From: Enterobacteriaceae bacterium UBA3516
GTDB lineage: Bacteria > Pseudomonadota > Gammaproteobacteria > Enterobacterales > Enterobacteriaceae
DNA: 8,984 nucleotides
Direction of reading: 5' to 3'
NCBI GenBank assembly: GCA_002377245.1
Contig: DFPL01000298.1
Location: forward strand, 1 to 8,984
Part shown: in pieces, positions 7,039 through 8,984 of the stretch
Layout of the letters: each line of letters opens with the position of its first letter
Numbering within the stretch: position 1 is the first letter of the stretch
Program-made: the position numbers and the translations under genes
Notes under the pieces: generated by a model
Seen by the model: the letters and a program-made list of their open reading frames with translations, nothing else
Told to the model about the DNA's origin: nothing
Database searches by the model: none

Positions 7039-7850
7039 GCCTTCCCTCCTTCCGCCCAGGGAAAACAGGTTTTATGAAGCTGACGCAGGCCTAAATCCAT
7101 CAGCCACGCCAGTAACGTAATCCACACCACGTAGGGGATGATGACGTCCATCGCCATATAGCGGCGCACCAGGAAAATGCGATAACCCAGACCTGCCGTG
7201 GACGAGATCGCCTCTGCTGAGATGAGAAACAGCCACGCAGAACCGAGCAGCAGACGCAGCGAGGTCAGCAGGCGCGACAGCAGTTGTGGCAACACCACGC
7301 GCAGGACCAGCGTCCAGCTGGAGGCCCCCAGCGTCTGCGCCTTGATCAAGATTTCAGGGGGGATTTCTCGCGCGCGGTGTTCGAGATCCCGGGCCAGCAT
7401 CGGCGTAATGCCAATCACAATCAGCATCACCTTCGAGAGCTCATCGAGCCCGAAAACAATGAACAGCACCGGCAAAATCGCCAGCGGCGGGATCATCGAT
7501 AGCACCGTCATCAGCGGCGACAGTGAGGCGCGCCACATCGGGAAGACCCCGGCGGTGATGCCGATGCATAATCCCACCAGCGAGGCGATGGCAAGCCCGG
7601 TCAGCAGGCGGACCAGACTCACCAGGGTGTCCATCCAGAAGAGATAATCGCCGCTGCGTTTATCCGGGCTAAAGGCCATGCGTGAGAGGGCGTCGAGCAT
7701 TTGCTGCATACCCGGCAGGAGCTTGTCCTGCGGGTTAGCCTCAAGGCGTACTGCCGATCCCAGAAAGTAGGCCGCCAGCAAAATGACAAAGGGCAACAGG
7801 ACGAGCGTAAAGCGCATGCCCCGGGTCGGATGGCGATTAATGTGTCGCAT
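7035..7850 (-). CDS. ABC importer permease, SsuC/TauC-like (probable guanidine uptake)
   Basis: This 271-residue inner-membrane subunit forms the transport channel. Hydrophobic spans are visible at about 14-32, 78-101, 114-134, 140-152, 196-214 and 234-253, consistent with a six-span importer permease. The cytoplasmic coupling (EAA) loop is at about 170-190, with AQTLGASSWTLVLRVVLPQL. It belongs by eye to the binding-protein-dependent permeases of the nitrate/sulfonate/taurine group that accompany urea/guanidine carboxylase genes. The start at 7850 is 26 bp after the binding-protein stop; its ribosome site is weak (GGGAA about 8 nt upstream). Met12 at 7817 is an alternative start that would remove only an Arg/His-rich leader. 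As in many such systems a single permease gene is present, so it probably works as a homodimer. Confidence 0.95.
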   Translation of the reverse strand: MRHINRHPTRGMRFTLVLLPFVILLAAYFLGSAVRLEANPQDKLLPGMQQMLDALSRMAFSPDKRSGDYLFWMDTLVSLVRLLTGLAIASLVGLCIGITAGVFPMWRASLSPLMTVLSMIPPLAILPVLFIVFGLDELSKVMLIVIGITPMLARDLEHRAREIPPEILIKAQTLGASSWTLVLRVVLPQLLSRLLTSLRLLLGSAWLFLISAEAISSTAGLGYRIFLVRRYMAMDVIIPYVVWITLLAWLMDLGLRQLHKTCFPWAEGGKA

Positions 7851-7864
7851 GGCGTCGTTTCCCG

Positions 7865-7880
7865 TCAGTCAATCAGTCAA
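7865..7880 (-). repeat. Tandem 8-bp direct repeat at the binding protein/permease junction
   Basis: TCAGTCAA occurs twice in direct succession on the plus strand (7865-7872 and 7873-7880). On the coding strand this reads TTGACTGA twice, supplying the binding-protein stop (7879-7877) and a second in-frame TGA (7867-7865). It looks like a slippage duplication in the 26-bp spacer. No regulatory role is evident. Confidence 0.5.
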
Positions 7881-8935
7881 AGCTTGCCGTCGGCGGCCAT
7901 TTTCACGAAGCTGTCGTCAAAGCGCAGTTTGACGTTCCCTGCATCGCCGAGGGCTGCGTTACCCGGGAAAGCCATGCCGATGAAATCGGCACTTTGTGCG
8001 CCGTCACCGAGCAGCCCCTTATCAAAGGAGAACTGCGCCACGCGCTGCATGGTCTTCGGCAAATCAGCTGAGGCGGCAAAGGCCAGATTGTCAGTCGGGG
8101 TGTAAAAGAGATGCGTGGTCTTAAGCTGTGCCTGATAGCCCGCCAGGTCGGTGCCCGACGCGGCTGCCATTTCACTCAGCACCGCCTTATCCTGCGCCTT
8201 CATTTTCGCCATCATTTCGTACCACGCGCCGGTCAGAGCTTTGCCCAGCGCCGGGTTGTCTTTCAGGGTCTCGGTATTCACTACCATCATGTCGATGAGT
8301 TCACCGGGCACCTGAGAAGAGCTAAAGACTTCAGTGGTGTCTGGCGTCCCTTTAATGACCGAAAGCTGCGGATTCCAGGCCACGGCAGCCTGCACTTTCG
8401 GCGTGGCAAACGCGGAGACGATGTCGGCATCCGACGTGTTCACCACGGTGACATCTTTCTCAGCCAGCCCGGCTTTTTCGAGCCCGCGCACCAGCAGATA
8501 GTGGGAGACGGAGAGCTCAGGCAGGTAGATTTGCTGCCCTTTTAAATCCTTGAGGGTTTTGCCCACACCTTTCATCACCACGCCGTCGTTGCCTTCGGAG
8601 TAGCTACCGAGAATCAGCGCGGTGGTGTCCACGCCGCCTGCCGCCGGAATGGTCAGCGCGTCCATATTGGTCATGGTGCAGCCATCAAACTGACCGGCGG
8701 TGTACTGGTTAATGGATTCGATGTAGTCATTGAGCTGAACAACATTGATCTTGATACCGTATTTATCGGCCCATTTATCAATGATTTTGCTGTTACTGAT
8801 GGTGCCCCATGGCATCCAGCCCGCATAAATAGTCCAGCAGACGTTAAATTCTTTCTTTACCGCAGCAAAGGCAGGGAGAGTGGTCAGCATGACCAGCGAC
8901 AGCACGAGGGAGCGGAGTAATGGCGTTTTCTTCAT
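7877..8935 (-). CDS. Periplasmic substrate-binding protein of the ABC importer (probable guanidine binding)
   Basis: This 352-residue protein captures the substrate in the periplasm for the permease and ATPase that follow. It starts MKKTPLLRSLVLSLVML and has a clear Sec signal: two Lys, a hydrophobic core to about residue 20, then PAFA with likely cleavage after Ala24. No lipobox Cys is present, so the mature protein is soluble. The mature chain resembles the NMT1/SsuA-like group found beside urea carboxylase genes (WTIYAGWMPWGTI near 33-45, NDYIESINQYTAGQFDG near 69-85, AAVAWNPQL near 180-190). The Trp/Tyr-rich N-terminus could supply aromatic contacts for a cation such as guanidinium, which is inference. 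The ATG at 8935 has AGAGGT at 8941-8946 with 5-nt spacing. A second in-frame TGA follows the stop by four codons. Confidence 0.94.
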   Translation of the reverse strand: MKKTPLLRSLVLSLVMLTTLPAFAAVKKEFNVCWTIYAGWMPWGTISNSKIIDKWADKYGIKINVVQLNDYIESINQYTAGQFDGCTMTNMDALTIPAAGGVDTTALILGSYSEGNDGVVMKGVGKTLKDLKGQQIYLPELSVSHYLLVRGLEKAGLAEKDVTVVNTSDADIVSAFATPKVQAAVAWNPQLSVIKGTPDTTEVFSSSQVPGELIDMMVVNTETLKDNPALGKALTGAWYEMMAKMKAQDKAVLSEMAAASGTDLAGYQAQLKTTHLFYTPTDNLAFAASADLPKTMQRVAQFSFDKGLLGDGAQSADFIGMAFPGNAALGDAGNVKLRFDDSFVKMAADGKL

Positions 8936-8984
8936 GCTTGACCTCTGAGTGGCACAAAATAAGGGGGCAGCGCGACACCTTCTG
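8936..8984 (-). other. Partial leader upstream of the first visible gene
   Basis: Only 49 nt before the binding-protein ATG are present. They hold its AGAGGT ribosome site and a GC-rich stretch, but no ACGR-loop hairpin pair, no convincing ykkC-type core, no terminator and no clear sigma-70 promoter. The operon promoter and any head-of-operon riboswitch would be beyond the right edge. Confidence 0.4.

Noticed and set aside
8951..8975. Plus-strand TGGCAC as a sigma-54 -24 element
   Set aside because: The matching TTGC-type -12 element is not at the required spacing and the orientation points away from the operon.
1..8984. Mobile element, CRISPR array, tRNA or rRNA
   Set aside because: No terminal inverted repeats, transposase fragments, spaced direct repeats or tRNA/rRNA-like segments were seen; composition is uniform along the operon.

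Overview
The window is one continuous minus-strand operon with no plus-strand gene I can support. The protein sequences, the high-GC third-position codon use and the gene order suggest a gamma-proteobacterium of the Enterobacterales (Klebsiella/Enterobacter/Raoultella-like). The genus is inferred from gene order and protein character, not from a marker gene.

In transcription order, from high to low coordinates, the genes are: a 49-nt stretch of leader; a periplasmic substrate-binding protein (8935-7877), inner-membrane permease (7850-7035) and ATPase (7038-6262), forming an ABC importer; two DUF1989 paralogs called urea-carboxylase-associated proteins 2 and 1 (6257-5529 and 5520-4885); a small 36-codon ORF (4894-4784) with a textbook ribosome binding site; a two-hairpin RNA element (4772-4724); a 1200-residue biotin-dependent urea/guanidine carboxylase (4706-1104); and the N-terminal 369 residues of allophanate hydrolase (from 1107, running off the left edge). 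Junctions are tight: 4-bp ATGA overlaps at permease/ATPase and carboxylase/hydrolase, and gaps of 4, 8 and 26 bp at three others. The one break is the 178-bp gap before the carboxylase, which holds most of the small ORF and the RNA element.

The RNA element is the key observation. It has two consecutive GC-closed hairpins, both capped by an ACGA tetraloop and separated by 13 nt, just upstream of a carboxylase start with a weak Shine-Dalgarno. That is the architecture of the guanidine-II (mini-ykkC) riboswitch. It indicates that the operon, which automated annotation would call urea carboxylase plus urea transporter, is a guanidine uptake and assimilation operon. The pathway would be: import of guanidine; ATP- and biotin-dependent carboxylation to carboxyguanidine; deimination to allophanate by the two DUF1989 proteins (the CgdAB type); and hydrolysis of allophanate to ammonia and CO2. 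The riboswitch lies inside the operon, after the transporter and deiminase genes, so the carboxylase-hydrolase half would have its own ligand-gated control. The genes themselves are a known system. The internal riboswitch and the adjacent small ORF are what deserve a second look.
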